DNA of 64,000 nucleotides from Porphyromonas pogonae (GCF_036320655.1 NZ_CP143258.1:2642001-2706000); one strand, 5' to 3'; positions 39,267 to 48,875 are shown, counted from the first letter of the stretch. A program made the numbers and translations. The notes: generated by a model not told the origin, from the sequence alone.

Positions 39267-39274
39267 CAAAGATA
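39267..39274 (-). promoter_or_regulatory. -7 box 7 nt before sufS
   Basis: TATCTTTG on the minus strand, with the sufS ATG 6 nt downstream. Confidence 0.5.
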
Positions 39275-39359
39275 ATCATAAAACTAATTTATGAATATTA
39301 TTCTTGATATGCATATCATCGCCCACATTATAATGCAATTGCAAATAACATAAAAAAAA

Positions 39360-39406
39360 CTCCCCGCCTGAAAATGCCTCTAACAAGAGTATTTTCAAGC
39401 AGGGAG
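39360..39406. terminator. Terminator downstream of the DUF4857 gene
   Basis: Stem from CTCCCCGCCTGAAAATGCCTC to GAGTATTTTCAAGCAGGGAG with small mismatches, and an A run on the left giving a T run on the minus strand. Ends the receptor/ABC operon that precedes sufS. Confidence 0.75.
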
Positions 39407-39433
39407 CAGAATATAGAATTGAATAGACGAGAA

Positions 39434-40675
39434 TCAGATATAGTCAATGGACTTGAGATTCCTATCGGTATTGCACAAAGCGGCAATAAAGCCGAAGACT
39501 CCGAATATTGCTATCAATACGGACGTGAATGTAAGGTATCTTGAGTCACATCTACGACGATGGACACAGAGGAAAACAATCACCAAAAACAGATTTAATA
39601 AAAGGCTCTTGGCACTGAAATCAATAAGTCGAGGAGCAATAAAGCCGGAATTAGGGTTTTTGAAGGTCAGTCTGAAAGGAAAAATCCAGCTATGGATTTG
39701 CTCCCAAACCTTAGTTTTAGGATGGAGCTGATAATGATCGACCAAGGTAAAACTTCTGGCATCAAGGGCATAGGCTGTACGTCCGTTTTGATTATCAACC
39801 CATAGTGTCCAGTAAAGCGGATTGGCAAAAATGCTGAGTTTATCTTTATCCACATCGAAATGCTCAAGCACTTTTCTTAAGCCAAAGTTTTTGTTGAATA
39901 AGGCATAGAGAGCATTGTCTTCACTCACTACAAAACCCAGCAATGTATGATCTTTGACGGAAATCGGCATCATATACTTTACTTTGATACGCTGCGAGGC
40001 ACGCGTATCATTCACAACTGCATTGCCTCGGGCTAGTTTAATCTGAAAAAGTTTGCCCTGTGAATCCAAGCTGAAATAACCATCATCAAAAGGCTTTTTG
40101 GCATAAGGAATACCTACTGCCCACTGAGCAGGATAAGAAAAGCCTTTTTGTTTCAGGGCCTGATCAAAAAGAGCACTTTTAGGTTTGTTGATTTTATTAT
40201 CGGCACTCTCGATAAAAGCGAAAGTATTACGCAAGCGAAACATATCGGTAGGATCAGAAAGATTGACCTTGCCTGACTCCGATTCATACATAGGATAGAG
40301 TGCTATGCCTGCTGCATTCTTCTCCTCAGGCTTGTAACGGAAAGTAAATGTGTGCTTACCGATAAATTCCGGCGAAATAGACACACCATCCACACTATCT
40401 GGGAGGTTGCCATCCATAATAAGTTGACGGTAAAAGAGCATAGGCTGTAAAGCGTAATAACTTTTTTCGGTGTATTTATTACCATTGACATCCTTGTATT
40501 GCGTCTTACCTTTTCCCTCATTTACAGTCATCATAAACCGCTTGGCAATGGAGCTGTAATGAATCATGGGAAACCTATCATAGGAATAAGTAATAAAGCG
40601 TACAGCACTCGGTATAAGCCAAGATGCCAATAAGGCCACAAAGAGGAGATATATGATTTTGATACTATTTTTCAT
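39434..40675 (-). CDS. DUF4857-type membrane protein of the ABC operon
   Basis: 413 residues. One N-terminal membrane helix (IIYLLFVALLASWLIPSAVRF) and C-terminal helices (SLLLNLFLVIVFLCV, SVLIAIFGVFGFIAAL), with a large periplasmic domain in between. Matches by architecture the DUF4857 proteins of Bacteroidales, which sit with an ABC pair and a TonB receptor. Last gene of the operon, 25 bp after the permease. Function not established. Confidence 0.65.
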   Translation of the reverse strand: MKNSIKIIYLLFVALLASWLIPSAVRFITYSYDRFPMIHYSSIAKRFMMTVNEGKGKTQYKDVNGNKYTEKSYYALQPMLFYRQLIMDGNLPDSVDGVSISPEFIGKHTFTFRYKPEEKNAAGIALYPMYESESGKVNLSDPTDMFRLRNTFAFIESADNKINKPKSALFDQALKQKGFSYPAQWAVGIPYAKKPFDDGYFSLDSQGKLFQIKLARGNAVVNDTRASQRIKVKYMMPISVKDHTLLGFVVSEDNALYALFNKNFGLRKVLEHFDVDKDKLSIFANPLYWTLWVDNQNGRTAYALDARSFTLVDHYQLHPKTKVWEQIHSWIFPFRLTFKNPNSGFIAPRLIDFSAKSLLLNLFLVIVFLCVHRRRCDSRYLTFTSVLIAIFGVFGFIAALCNTDRNLKSIDYI

Positions 40676-40700
40676 TTTCGTTTGTCTTTTAGTTTTTTAT

Positions 40701-41369
40701 CTATTCAATACCGTCCACAAAATGACGCAGGGAAATCCACACAAAAGATCCGAAAAGAGGGATCAATAGCGCAATTATCCATAACGACGGATTATAAGCT
40801 GTGGGCTCGTGCGATAAGAAGAATAAAGACAAAGCTCCCAATGCAACCAGAACATTAATGATCCTTTGGCTCCATTTGGGCTCAATCATCACCCATACCA
40901 TGGACAAATAAGCTACACAACTGCTTATGATAAGTGGCAAGGCAGTATAAACCCAGGCAATAATAACCTCATACGGATAAATAGTTATGCACCACAGTAT
41001 AAATAAGCCGAAGGATAGTACATTGATAATAAGCACCAAGATCCCGCCAAACAATAGCATGTCAGAAATAACTTTGTTGTGGCTTAGGGGCAGATGCAAA
41101 GTTAATTTGAGACGTTTCTTACCCAACTCTGGGCCAAACTGCGCCCATGCTATAAGAATACCAACGAGTATAGGGAAGAATTTCAGGGTCATAAAAGGAA
41201 CCATGTTTTTGAGAATCATCAATTGCCAGAGATAAAGATTGCCCACTTCTCTTCCGGCTATGTACATCTTGGAGCTTTCAAACACGAAAGCTGCCAACAT
41301 GAAGACGAGTAAGACAAAGAAGATACGACGGGTTTTGGCCCATTCTTTATAACAAATATTTTTATTCAT
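40701..41369 (-). CDS. ABC-2-like membrane permease
   Basis: 222 residues from the ATG at 41369, which avoids a longer frame overlapping the ATPase gene. About six hydrophobic segments (FFVLLVFMLAAFVF, FFPILVGILIAWA, LLFGGILVLIINVLSFGLFIL, LPLIISSCVAYLSMVWV, IINVLVALGALSLFFL, LWIIALLIPLFGSFVWI). Presumed membrane partner of the ATPase upstream. Confidence 0.7.
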   Translation of the reverse strand: MNKNICYKEWAKTRRIFFVLLVFMLAAFVFESSKMYIAGREVGNLYLWQLMILKNMVPFMTLKFFPILVGILIAWAQFGPELGKKRLKLTLHLPLSHNKVISDMLLFGGILVLIINVLSFGLFILWCITIYPYEVIIAWVYTALPLIISSCVAYLSMVWVMIEPKWSQRIINVLVALGALSLFFLSHEPTAYNPSLWIIALLIPLFGSFVWISLRHFVDGIE

Positions 41370-41388
41370 GATTTTTTGCGTTCTGCTG

Positions 41389-42276
41389 TTAGTATTTTCC
41401 TGTAAGACCAATAAAAGCATCTTCGAGGCTTAGTCTCTCTACTGTCATTTGCTGTAAGGGAGTGATACCCATACGAGAGAGCTCTACGAGCACTTCTTGC
41501 TCGGACAAGAATGAGTAAAAGGACCACTCATCACCTCTATTTTCAGTAGACTTGAAGTCTTTACTTTCTAAAATCTTGACTTCAGGATGCAACAAAACTC
41601 TGTAACGGTGAAACCCCTCGAGAATCTCTCGGGTAGGTCTGTGAAGCATGAGTTTACCATAGTCCATAATCATACAATCATCGATAAGGAACTCCATATC
41701 TTGGATGATATGAGAGGTCAGAAAAATAGTCTTATTACCGGCATGAGCCCAGTCTCTCAAATATTCCACAAACAACCTGCGATAGCCCGGGTCAAGCCCC
41801 ATAGAGAAGTCATCCAGAATCAAAAGCTCAGGATCCTGAGCAAAAAGTAACCCCAAGGCAACCTGGGAGCGTTGCCCACACGACATTTTACTGATAGGTT
41901 GATTGGGCTGTACCTTGAGTTTGCTCATCAGATCATAGTAAGCCTCTGCGTTCCACTGGGGATAGAAATCTCTGTAAAAGCGCTCGATCTGTTGAATATT
42001 AAAAAACGAGTACTGTACATGTTGCTCCAACAAAAGCCCTATACTTGCTTTGGTATGAGGGTTCAATGTCTTGATGTTTTCACCCAAAAGATAACACTCT
42101 CCGCTGCGGGGTTTGAGAAAACCATTGAGGATGTTGATTATGGTAGTCTTACCTGTACCGTTCTTTCCCAGTAATCCAAGTACTTTGCCTCGCTCTACCT
42201 CGAAAGAAAGATCCTCGTAAACCAATTTGGTCCCATAATAATGTGTAATATTATGACACTGTATAACTTTGTCCAT
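41389..42276 (-). CDS. ABC transporter ATP-binding protein with altered Walker B
   Basis: 295 residues. Walker A GKNGTGKTT near 36-44, signature MSCGQRSQVALG in place of LSGGQ, Walker B LLILDDFSMGLDP in which the usual catalytic Glu is Asp, then an H-loop region FLTSH. C-terminal ~85 residues form an extra domain, as in ABC-2 type exporters. Partner permease 19 bp downstream. Fourth gene of the operon headed by the TonB receptor. Confidence 0.88.
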   Translation of the reverse strand: MDKVIQCHNITHYYGTKLVYEDLSFEVERGKVLGLLGKNGTGKTTIINILNGFLKPRSGECYLLGENIKTLNPHTKASIGLLLEQHVQYSFFNIQQIERFYRDFYPQWNAEAYYDLMSKLKVQPNQPISKMSCGQRSQVALGLLFAQDPELLILDDFSMGLDPGYRRLFVEYLRDWAHAGNKTIFLTSHIIQDMEFLIDDCMIMDYGKLMLHRPTREILEGFHRYRVLLHPEVKILESKDFKSTENRGDEWSFYSFLSEQEVLVELSRMGITPLQQMTVERLSLEDAFIGLTGKY

Positions 42277-42299
42277 ATTTAAGTGATTGTGATGTTATA

Positions 42300-43847
42300 T
42301 TAAAATACATACCCCAGCGTAACGCCCCCTTCATGAGTATGAGAATGCACGGCAGCATAGCGAGTGAATGTATAATGAGGTGAGAGGAAAAGCCTGCCGC
42401 CCTTGAGTTGTACAAAGGAAGTTCCCTCCAAAGTAATCCCCAAAACACTTCCTTGCCACCTGTCGTATCGAAGCTCCGGGATGGAATTGGTAGACATGCT
42501 ATACTCTTTGTTCCGCAGGATAATATTGGATGTGAGGGTATGCCTGTACATTCCTTTGATACCTATGCGGTGTGTCCACTTACCGGCAAAAAGAGAATAT
42601 CGAGGATGAACCGTAACATGCAACCAATCGCCTCCCAACTGACGAAATGGAGCTGAATACTGTTCGTCCTGATCTTCCCATGCTACTTTGAGAGTACCCT
42701 CCCACATTCCTTGATTTGTAACGTATTCGCAAGCTGCTAAGCCTGACAACAGACTTTGCTTGTGCACGTATGGCTCTTGCGAACCGATCAAAGGGTATTT
42801 GTCTGTTGAGGGCAAGCCATACAAGTTTTCCTTCCCCGTGGTCTTGGCATATATACCCTCTACCATATAATAATGCCGAAGAGCTCCACGTCGAAAGCTT
42901 CTCCCCACGGATGCTTTCACTGTAGTACGTAATAGCTCAAACGGCTGGAGATTGCCATTCTCATCCAAACTTTTGGTAATATGTTCCTTTCCAAATGAGA
43001 AACAAGACATCCAACCGTCTGTATCCCCTGGGGTAAAAGCCACCTTAGTAGCCCATGAATAGCCTGATAGATACACATTGGCATCATCAGCTTTGTATCG
43101 CGAATGTACTAAGCCCAAACCTGTATAATGATGAACTCTGATACGAGACTTGTCACCAAAAAGCTTTATGCTACTATGTTGTTTGTATTTGCCCCCTTCC
43201 AATCCCACGGATAAGCCATAGCGGGATGTTATGCTTCGTCTCAAAGAAATGCGCGCTTTGAGATCGGAAATTATATTGAGCGGGCGAGGGTCGGTATGCC
43301 TCGAAGCCACGGCAGCTCTGTAATCTGCCTCAGCTCCTAAAGTGAATTTACCTATGTGAGTGGCATAGCCTCCGAGAAAGCTATATGTTTCTGTCTTCAT
43401 ATTCCCGCCTACAGAGTCAACTATGATATAAGGATATATGAGGTCATAGTCCGAGCTATTATTCCACATCACCGACTTCCTCATTTCATTGGAATAAGAT
43501 GCCCTACCCCATGTGTAACTTTTATTTGACAACTTGTGATGAGCCTCTAAGTTGATGCTGAAGTCATGTCTACTTTTGCCTACAGCATAGGAATCAATGT
43601 AATCACGACTTTTGAGCCCGTAAATCTCCACCTCTCCCTTATAATAAGAGAGAGGTTTGAGGTAAATCTTATCGGAAGGCAATGTATAAGAGCTTTCCAA
43701 GGAACGAGTCTGTAGAGAAAATATACGGTAAGGCATAGCCTTATCACATTTACCACAGCAACGCCCTTTTTGCGCCCATGCAATATGGGAGCATAAGCAT
43801 CCCAACAAACAACTAGCGACTATAGCTCTCCTGATGTTTTTTATCAT
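42300..43847 (-). CDS. DUF6850-like outer membrane barrel protein
   Basis: 515 residues. Signal peptide to IAWAQ (about 25). Two Cys pairs (CCGKC) follow immediately. The rest is alternating amphipathic strands (barrel) ending in GGVTLGYVF with terminal Phe. Conserved position between the lipoprotein and the ABC genes; the family label is from memory of this gene order. Function unknown. Confidence 0.6.
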   Translation of the reverse strand: MIKNIRRAIVASCLLGCLCSHIAWAQKGRCCGKCDKAMPYRIFSLQTRSLESSYTLPSDKIYLKPLSYYKGEVEIYGLKSRDYIDSYAVGKSRHDFSINLEAHHKLSNKSYTWGRASYSNEMRKSVMWNNSSDYDLIYPYIIVDSVGGNMKTETYSFLGGYATHIGKFTLGAEADYRAAVASRHTDPRPLNIISDLKARISLRRSITSRYGLSVGLEGGKYKQHSSIKLFGDKSRIRVHHYTGLGLVHSRYKADDANVYLSGYSWATKVAFTPGDTDGWMSCFSFGKEHITKSLDENGNLQPFELLRTTVKASVGRSFRRGALRHYYMVEGIYAKTTGKENLYGLPSTDKYPLIGSQEPYVHKQSLLSGLAACEYVTNQGMWEGTLKVAWEDQDEQYSAPFRQLGGDWLHVTVHPRYSLFAGKWTHRIGIKGMYRHTLTSNIILRNKEYSMSTNSIPELRYDRWQGSVLGITLEGTSFVQLKGGRLFLSPHYTFTRYAAVHSHTHEGGVTLGYVF

Positions 43848-43868
43848 AAATGCTTATCGTGTACCGGG

Positions 43869-45080
43869 CTATTTAACCATAGAAGGCTTTTTGATTTCGA
43901 AATCTTCGGTGCTGTTATTGGTGTCTTGATAGATTTTACGCCCGCCTTTCGTCTCCGCAATTTTTCTGATTACGGCCTTGTCTCTATTACGATCCTTATC
44001 GGTCTCATTGATATAGGTGTATCCTCTATCCAATGTTTTGGACATGATGTCCCAGAAGTAATTGTTTTTGATAGAATGGTTCACAGCGTCTACTACCCAA
44101 TTATTAGGTATTTTGTAGCCGTCTCCTTTCATCTGTTTGACGGTTCCGGCCGAATTGACATTATAAGTATAGCTGTATTTGTAATTCTTCAAGAAATCTT
44201 CTTGAGAAACTTTCAATTTGGCCAGGACATAGCTCCTTGAACCCAAGTTGTGAGGAGTCCATACTGACTTAGAGTAAGAATATATTTTGATCAAATTCTT
44301 TACCGTAGGGATGTCTTCATCCAACTTATTATCATCATACCATTCAAAGTCAGCTTTACTGAGATCAGGATAATTGGATTGTATAGCACTGTGATTCTTG
44401 GCAATATCGGCTATTACAATTTGCTCGCCGGGCTTGATAGGATACTCCTTACCACTGCCGGGTATTTTATAGACAACACCCACAGGGACATCACTATCAA
44501 ATATCGTAGGGGATAAGTCTTGGCGCCTCATCGATGACATGAATTCCGTTTCGCACAAGACCAAACTATCAGCATATAATACACGATCAGAATTATTGTA
44601 AATCACAAAGTATTTACTCTGACGGTAGTCTTTGCCATCAGGGGCCTTGCTTCCTACAACAAAAAGCTCGGAAAGAACAAAATCCGATACTTTACTAATT
44701 TCAAATTTGGCTGTCACTTGCTTTTCGCCTGACTGCACTTCCACATTTCTCAAATAGCTATACACTGATACAGCTTTATCAGCTCCTGGAAGATGGGCAG
44801 TGGCTTGCACTGTGATGTTATAGATCCCTTCCGAAACATCCAGCCTGAAAGCATTATTCTCCACCTTAGGCGTGAAGGTGTAGCTTTGAGCCTCATTGTT
44901 GACATTGACAAGCTTGACCTGAACATTCTGCAACTCTACATTTTTGAGATCTCCATCTTTTTCGATGTTAATCACAATGCCTTTTTGCGGTATGTTGGGT
45001 GCATTATCATGGCTACAAGAACTTGTACCCCATAAAATACCCATACATAAGATCATTAACTGTAAAATTGATTTTTTCAT
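43869..45080 (-). CDS. DUF4876-like lipoprotein
   Basis: 403 residues. Lipoprotein signal ending WGTSSC (Cys22). N-terminal Ig-like module (IVINIEKDGDLKNVELQNVQVKL) followed by a domain with LSELFVVGSKAPDGKDYRQSKYFVIYNNSD, the pattern typical of DUF4876 proteins. Lies 14 bp after the TonB receptor, so it is probably its surface or periplasmic partner. Substrate unknown. Confidence 0.7.
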   Translation of the reverse strand: MKKSILQLMILCMGILWGTSSCSHDNAPNIPQKGIVINIEKDGDLKNVELQNVQVKLVNVNNEAQSYTFTPKVENNAFRLDVSEGIYNITVQATAHLPGADKAVSVYSYLRNVEVQSGEKQVTAKFEISKVSDFVLSELFVVGSKAPDGKDYRQSKYFVIYNNSDRVLYADSLVLCETEFMSSMRRQDLSPTIFDSDVPVGVVYKIPGSGKEYPIKPGEQIVIADIAKNHSAIQSNYPDLSKADFEWYDDNKLDEDIPTVKNLIKIYSYSKSVWTPHNLGSRSYVLAKLKVSQEDFLKNYKYSYTYNVNSAGTVKQMKGDGYKIPNNWVVDAVNHSIKNNYFWDIMSKTLDRGYTYINETDKDRNRDKAVIRKIAETKGGRKIYQDTNNSTEDFEIKKPSMVK

Positions 45081-45094
45081 TCCTGTTATATTAT

Positions 45095-47884
45095 TTAGAT
45101 ATTCACATTGATTTCCATCCCGAAGTAGGGATCAGATTGCCTACGGCTACGAAAGCCGTTTACATTGAGAGTTTTCAGATAATCAAAAAGTCTATTGACA
45201 AATAATGCGACTTTAAGATGTTTGCCAAAGCTTTTGGAGCCTTTAAAATTGAAAAATACCGATACCGGGCTTTTACGTGAAAAACGTTCATTGCCATTAC
45301 TCTTATCGATGAGCCACTGTAACACAGGGTCTTGCTCCGCAGCTTTATTATAGGGATGTTCTATCCCCTTCTTATCGATATAGGATATAGGTGCTTCCGC
45401 TATCCTTTTGCTTGTAAAGGCATCATACCATGTGCCTTGCATACTCAGCATAAAGTTCATGCCCAAACGTGGCACATAGGTATCCAACATAAGATTGGTA
45501 CCAAAGTAATCGGTGGTATAGCCGTCATCAAAACGATAAAGCCCTACATAAGGATACTCATTCCCATCAAGGATGATAGAAGGTTTCTTGTAAATAGGCT
45601 GTGAGTTCTCGTAATTATTATGGAAATAAGCCCCGTTGAAGGTGATACGGGTGAGCACAATAGGCAGACGGGGCGAACTGTATTGAAATTCAATCCCTCT
45701 TTTCTCCGTACGACTGCCATTGCCCCACATGGAGGTAGACTTGAGCAGAGTGTCACGGACAAAAGGTAACTTGGTGTAATCAGGAGGGACAGTAATGTGT
45801 TCGTGGTCTATACCAGAATAGTCATATCTCTTATACTCCAAAGCTCTGAAATAAGATTGGGCACGAAATCCGTTATCCAGATTCTCACGATATACAGTGA
45901 GCGATAAATTGTGACGGCGATAAGAAGCGTCTATCCTGAATTCCAGTTTATGATTGGCTGCAAATGAGAGCTTATAGTTGGCAGGATCAGTTTCATAAGA
46001 GCGGAACACAATACGTCTCAACTCCGGCTTGGGATGGTAATAATTGAGCTCGACCAAATCATCATAATAGCTTTCGGGATATAACTGTGCTATGCCCGGT
46101 GCTTTACTGAGCTTACCATAACCTGCCTCTAAAGCAAGTTGTAGTGGATAATCACAAACACTGAGATCAGGTAAAATCCATTGAATGCTAAGGCGTGGGT
46201 CGAAGGCTATTTGGTTATTCAACTTATAATGGTGGTCAATTCCCGGTATTGCAGTAACCCTTACTCCCGCAATGGCATTAAGCTGATGCTTACCCAACTG
46301 CATCTTAGTCGTAATCTCGCCAAAAACGGAAAGTTGATGAAAAGCCGGCACAGCACTGAATTTGCGATTGCGTGAGCGCATGTCACTTGGATAGGGAGGC
46401 TTAAAACGATCGAAGTTGAGACCTCGTCCAAAATTCTTATCAGTCTGCCACTCAGCACCTATTTTATATAAGGAAAGTATATTACCCCACTGTTGCCTAC
46501 CATCAGCTACTACCTTCGCATTCATTGTAAAAGGCGTACCTTTCACATCAAAATATGAGATATACTCAGGGGAAATATATGAACCTATAAACTCTCCTTC
46601 TCCTTCCACATTTGGGATGGACAGAGGTCTATTCAAATATACTGTACGGCGCCGCTTCATCTTGTCATCTCCCAACGAAAGATTTACAAGGCTGTTGAGC
46701 GAACTAATCCAAGATCCTTCCTTGAAGTGTAGCAGTACACGATTGGTCCAACTGTAACGGTTACGCGAGTTTTTGAAATAGTCGTCTCTCACGGTTATTT
46801 GTTCACTATCTTTCTTATAGTCATCGAAAGACCCCGTAAAGTCAAGATTACTCTCCCAAACGACACGCACAGAACCTGCAGAGCCATTGATATGATTGCG
46901 CAGGGATATAGCTATCCTCTTGAAGTCCTCAAGTGGGTCACGAGGGTCTTTGGTACTATGGATATAAGAGACACCTGTATTGAGGCTATTGTTTCCCCAT
47001 GCCCATCCTTTACCGGCATAGTAAAGTTTGGAAGTAAGGTCCGATTTGAATCGCAACTCCCATGGTTTGGCTCCTTTTTTGCGGATAATCCGTACCAATC
47101 CATCCGTAAGGTCGCCATATTCTACAGAGGGTATGCCTCGCTCTATTTTGATTTGCTCTATATCATCAGTGGTAAGTGTGCGCATATCCACCCCTTTGCC
47201 TACCGATGACTTATTATCCACAAAAGTTTCGGCAGAGGAGCGTACATCCTGCATATCGGCATTGGTGCTGATTCGTGCGCCATCTATCACAAAGGCCGTA
47301 CCCAAAGCCCCTGTCTGATACTTATCTCCCGGTGTATTATTTTCTCTCAAATGGATGGTATTCACCCGATTCATTACAGGATCCACAGCCTTACCTCCGG
47401 GCAGCAGTTCCAATACATCGGTAAAACTCGAAGGCTGCAATAGACTCAGAGCTTCTTTATTGATTGTAGAAGTAGTGCGTATAGTTTTGTTTTCGGTAGC
47501 AGTAACGACCACATCGCCCAAGACAAAGGCTTGGCTACTTAAGCGTACATTCAGTGTTGTATCCGAATTGATGTAGATTTTCTTACTTTGGTTTTGGTAT
47601 GATACATTGGATACTACTACAATATACCAACCTTTAGGTAATTTTGATATTACATACTCCCCTTGAGTCGAAGTTATTGTACCTGAAACCAATTTCTTTG
47701 CATCATCGAACAGACGTACAGAAGAGTACTCCACTGCCTGTCCGTTACCGGCATCTAATACCGCCCCCCTGATCGTAAATCCCTTGCCGGAGCTTTGTCC
47801 CGTAAGATTGTAACCATGACAAAGGAGCAGACTTACGAAAATAATAATCCCTCTGAAAAAGAACTTATAATAACCTCTTAGCAT
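45095..47884 (-). CDS. TonB-dependent receptor of the DUF4876/ABC operon
   Basis: 929 residues, head of a six-gene operon (receptor, lipoprotein, barrel protein, ABC ATPase, permease, DUF4857). Signal region to about 30; carboxypeptidase-regulatory-like domain at about 35-115 (GAVLDAGNGQAVEYSSVRLFDD); plug at about 125-270 (VLELLPGGKAVDP, TAFVIDGARISTNADMQDV, IERGIPSVEYGDLTDGLVRI); barrel with C-terminal FGMEINVNI. No SusD partner, so it resembles the iron/heme/vitamin-type receptors rather than glycan systems. The ligand cannot be stated. Confidence 0.93.
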   Translation of the reverse strand: MLRGYYKFFFRGIIIFVSLLLCHGYNLTGQSSGKGFTIRGAVLDAGNGQAVEYSSVRLFDDAKKLVSGTITSTQGEYVISKLPKGWYIVVVSNVSYQNQSKKIYINSDTTLNVRLSSQAFVLGDVVVTATENKTIRTTSTINKEALSLLQPSSFTDVLELLPGGKAVDPVMNRVNTIHLRENNTPGDKYQTGALGTAFVIDGARISTNADMQDVRSSAETFVDNKSSVGKGVDMRTLTTDDIEQIKIERGIPSVEYGDLTDGLVRIIRKKGAKPWELRFKSDLTSKLYYAGKGWAWGNNSLNTGVSYIHSTKDPRDPLEDFKRIAISLRNHINGSAGSVRVVWESNLDFTGSFDDYKKDSEQITVRDDYFKNSRNRYSWTNRVLLHFKEGSWISSLNSLVNLSLGDDKMKRRRTVYLNRPLSIPNVEGEGEFIGSYISPEYISYFDVKGTPFTMNAKVVADGRQQWGNILSLYKIGAEWQTDKNFGRGLNFDRFKPPYPSDMRSRNRKFSAVPAFHQLSVFGEITTKMQLGKHQLNAIAGVRVTAIPGIDHHYKLNNQIAFDPRLSIQWILPDLSVCDYPLQLALEAGYGKLSKAPGIAQLYPESYYDDLVELNYYHPKPELRRIVFRSYETDPANYKLSFAANHKLEFRIDASYRRHNLSLTVYRENLDNGFRAQSYFRALEYKRYDYSGIDHEHITVPPDYTKLPFVRDTLLKSTSMWGNGSRTEKRGIEFQYSSPRLPIVLTRITFNGAYFHNNYENSQPIYKKPSIILDGNEYPYVGLYRFDDGYTTDYFGTNLMLDTYVPRLGMNFMLSMQGTWYDAFTSKRIAEAPISYIDKKGIEHPYNKAAEQDPVLQWLIDKSNGNERFSRKSPVSVFFNFKGSKSFGKHLKVALFVNRLFDYLKTLNVNGFRSRRQSDPYFGMEINVNI

Positions 47885-47903
47885 CTCACTGTTTTTAGTC
47901 TGT

Positions 47904-47911
47904 CAAAATTA
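47904..47911 (-). promoter_or_regulatory. -7 box of the TonB receptor operon
   Basis: TAATTTTG on the minus strand, 19 nt before the receptor ATG. A TTTG exists only 14 nt upstream, short for a -33 box. No Fur-type palindrome was recognised. Confidence 0.4.
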
Positions 47912-48097
47912 TAGGCTCTGTTTTTCAAAGTCAATCCCAACAAATGGTGATTCTTGCTCCGGCAAAAAAAAGCTATGAGATCCAAATAAAACATAACTAC
48001 CCAAAATGATTTGAACATAGATTATGCGAACAACACGACCGCATATTTGTTATAGATATGGAGAATTCAATGAAGAGTCTCTATAAAAATTTAGATT

Positions 48098-48295
48098 ATG
48101 GCTGATTTAAGATTTAAAGGAAAATGGAACGAGCTGAAAGGCCGCGCTAAACAAGAGTGGGCTGATCTAACGGATGATGATCTACTTTACGAAGAAGGTC
48201 AGGAAGATGAAATGTTCGGCAGAATCCAAAAGAAAACCGGTAAGACTATTGAAGACATCAAGAACTGGTTTGACAAACAGCTTGACAAAATTTAA
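48098..48295 (+). CDS. CsbD-family small stress protein
   Basis: 65 residues, with the family's opening RFKGKWNELKGRAKQEWADLTDDD and G-R-I-Q-K-K-T-G-K-T motif. Small, acidic-basic helical protein linked to general stress in many bacteria; biochemical role unknown. Monocistronic with a terminator at 48446. Confidence 0.92.
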   Translation: MADLRFKGKWNELKGRAKQEWADLTDDDLLYEEGQEDEMFGRIQKKTGKTIEDIKNWFDKQLDKI

Positions 48296-48445
48296 GACAC
48301 TAACCCCACACATGAAGTTGTATTAGAAATGGCAAGTTTTCTTCAGCTTAAAAAGCGGCATAGTAGAGTCAAGAATACAGTATCTTTTTTCGTCTGAGGT
48401 GATTGCCAAGAAAGAATCTTTTCATTTGTAAAACAACTCATCAAG

Positions 48446-48476
48446 CTCCGGGAATCAAGGTTTCCGGAGTTTTTTT
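48446..48476 (+). terminator. Terminator of the csbD gene
   Basis: Stem CTCCGGGAA pairing with TTTCCGGAG, 6-nt loop, followed by a run of seven T. Confidence 0.85.
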
Positions 48477-48575
48477 GTTGAATATTAATCCTAATTGGCA
48501 CGAGCAATTTCCACGGACCTCACACTTTGCAGGGAATAAATCCAAATTTTATTTTCTCAAATTCGACCCAAAAGC

Positions 48576-48607
48576 TTGACAACGGGGATAGCGATGTAGT
48601 ATATTTG
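48576..48607 (+). promoter_or_regulatory. Promoter of repeat-array locus C
   Basis: TTGACA at 48576-48581, 18-nt spacer containing GCGATGTAG, TATATTTG at 48600-48607. Confidence 0.7.
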
Positions 48608-48672
48608 TATATAGGTATTAAACAGATTATATAAACACGAGCCGATCACTCAACAAAGAAATATAGCTCAAG

Positions 48673-48786
48673 ATGAACAACAAACATTGTACTTCTAGAA
48701 CATTGAAAGCCTATCCTTCACCTATTCCATCAATGGGTGTGGAGTACCTCTGTTTACATTTTATCCCCCAAAGGCAAGAGCTATAA
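48673..48786 (+). CDS. Possible 37-residue peptide in locus C
   Basis: ATG frame beginning with MNNKHCTSRTLKAYP and ending just before the box shared with locus A. No homology to the other loci's frames and no recognised family; could be a chance frame. Confidence 0.25.
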   Translation: MNNKHCTSRTLKAYPSPIPSMGVEYLCLHFIPQRQEL

Positions 48787-48787
48787 A

Positions 48788-48811
48788 ATATCAAAATGTC
48801 AGAATGTAAAA
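48788..48811 (+). repeat. 24-nt box shared by array loci C and A
   Basis: 23 of 24 positions equal those at 6409-6432. Lies 20 nt before the terminator hairpin, as in locus A. Confidence 0.7.
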
Positions 48812-48831
48812 TATCATAAGCCATCACCTAT

Positions 48832-48875
48832 AAAAAGTCCGCAAATGGGATGAATCATCCCATTTGCGGACTTTT
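48832..48875 (+). terminator. Very long terminator hairpin of locus C
   Basis: About 21-bp perfect stem (from AAAAAGTCCGCAAATGGGAT) with a loop of about 2-3 nt, A run before and T run after. Structurally equal to the one in locus A but of different sequence, so structure rather than sequence is kept. Confidence 0.85.
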
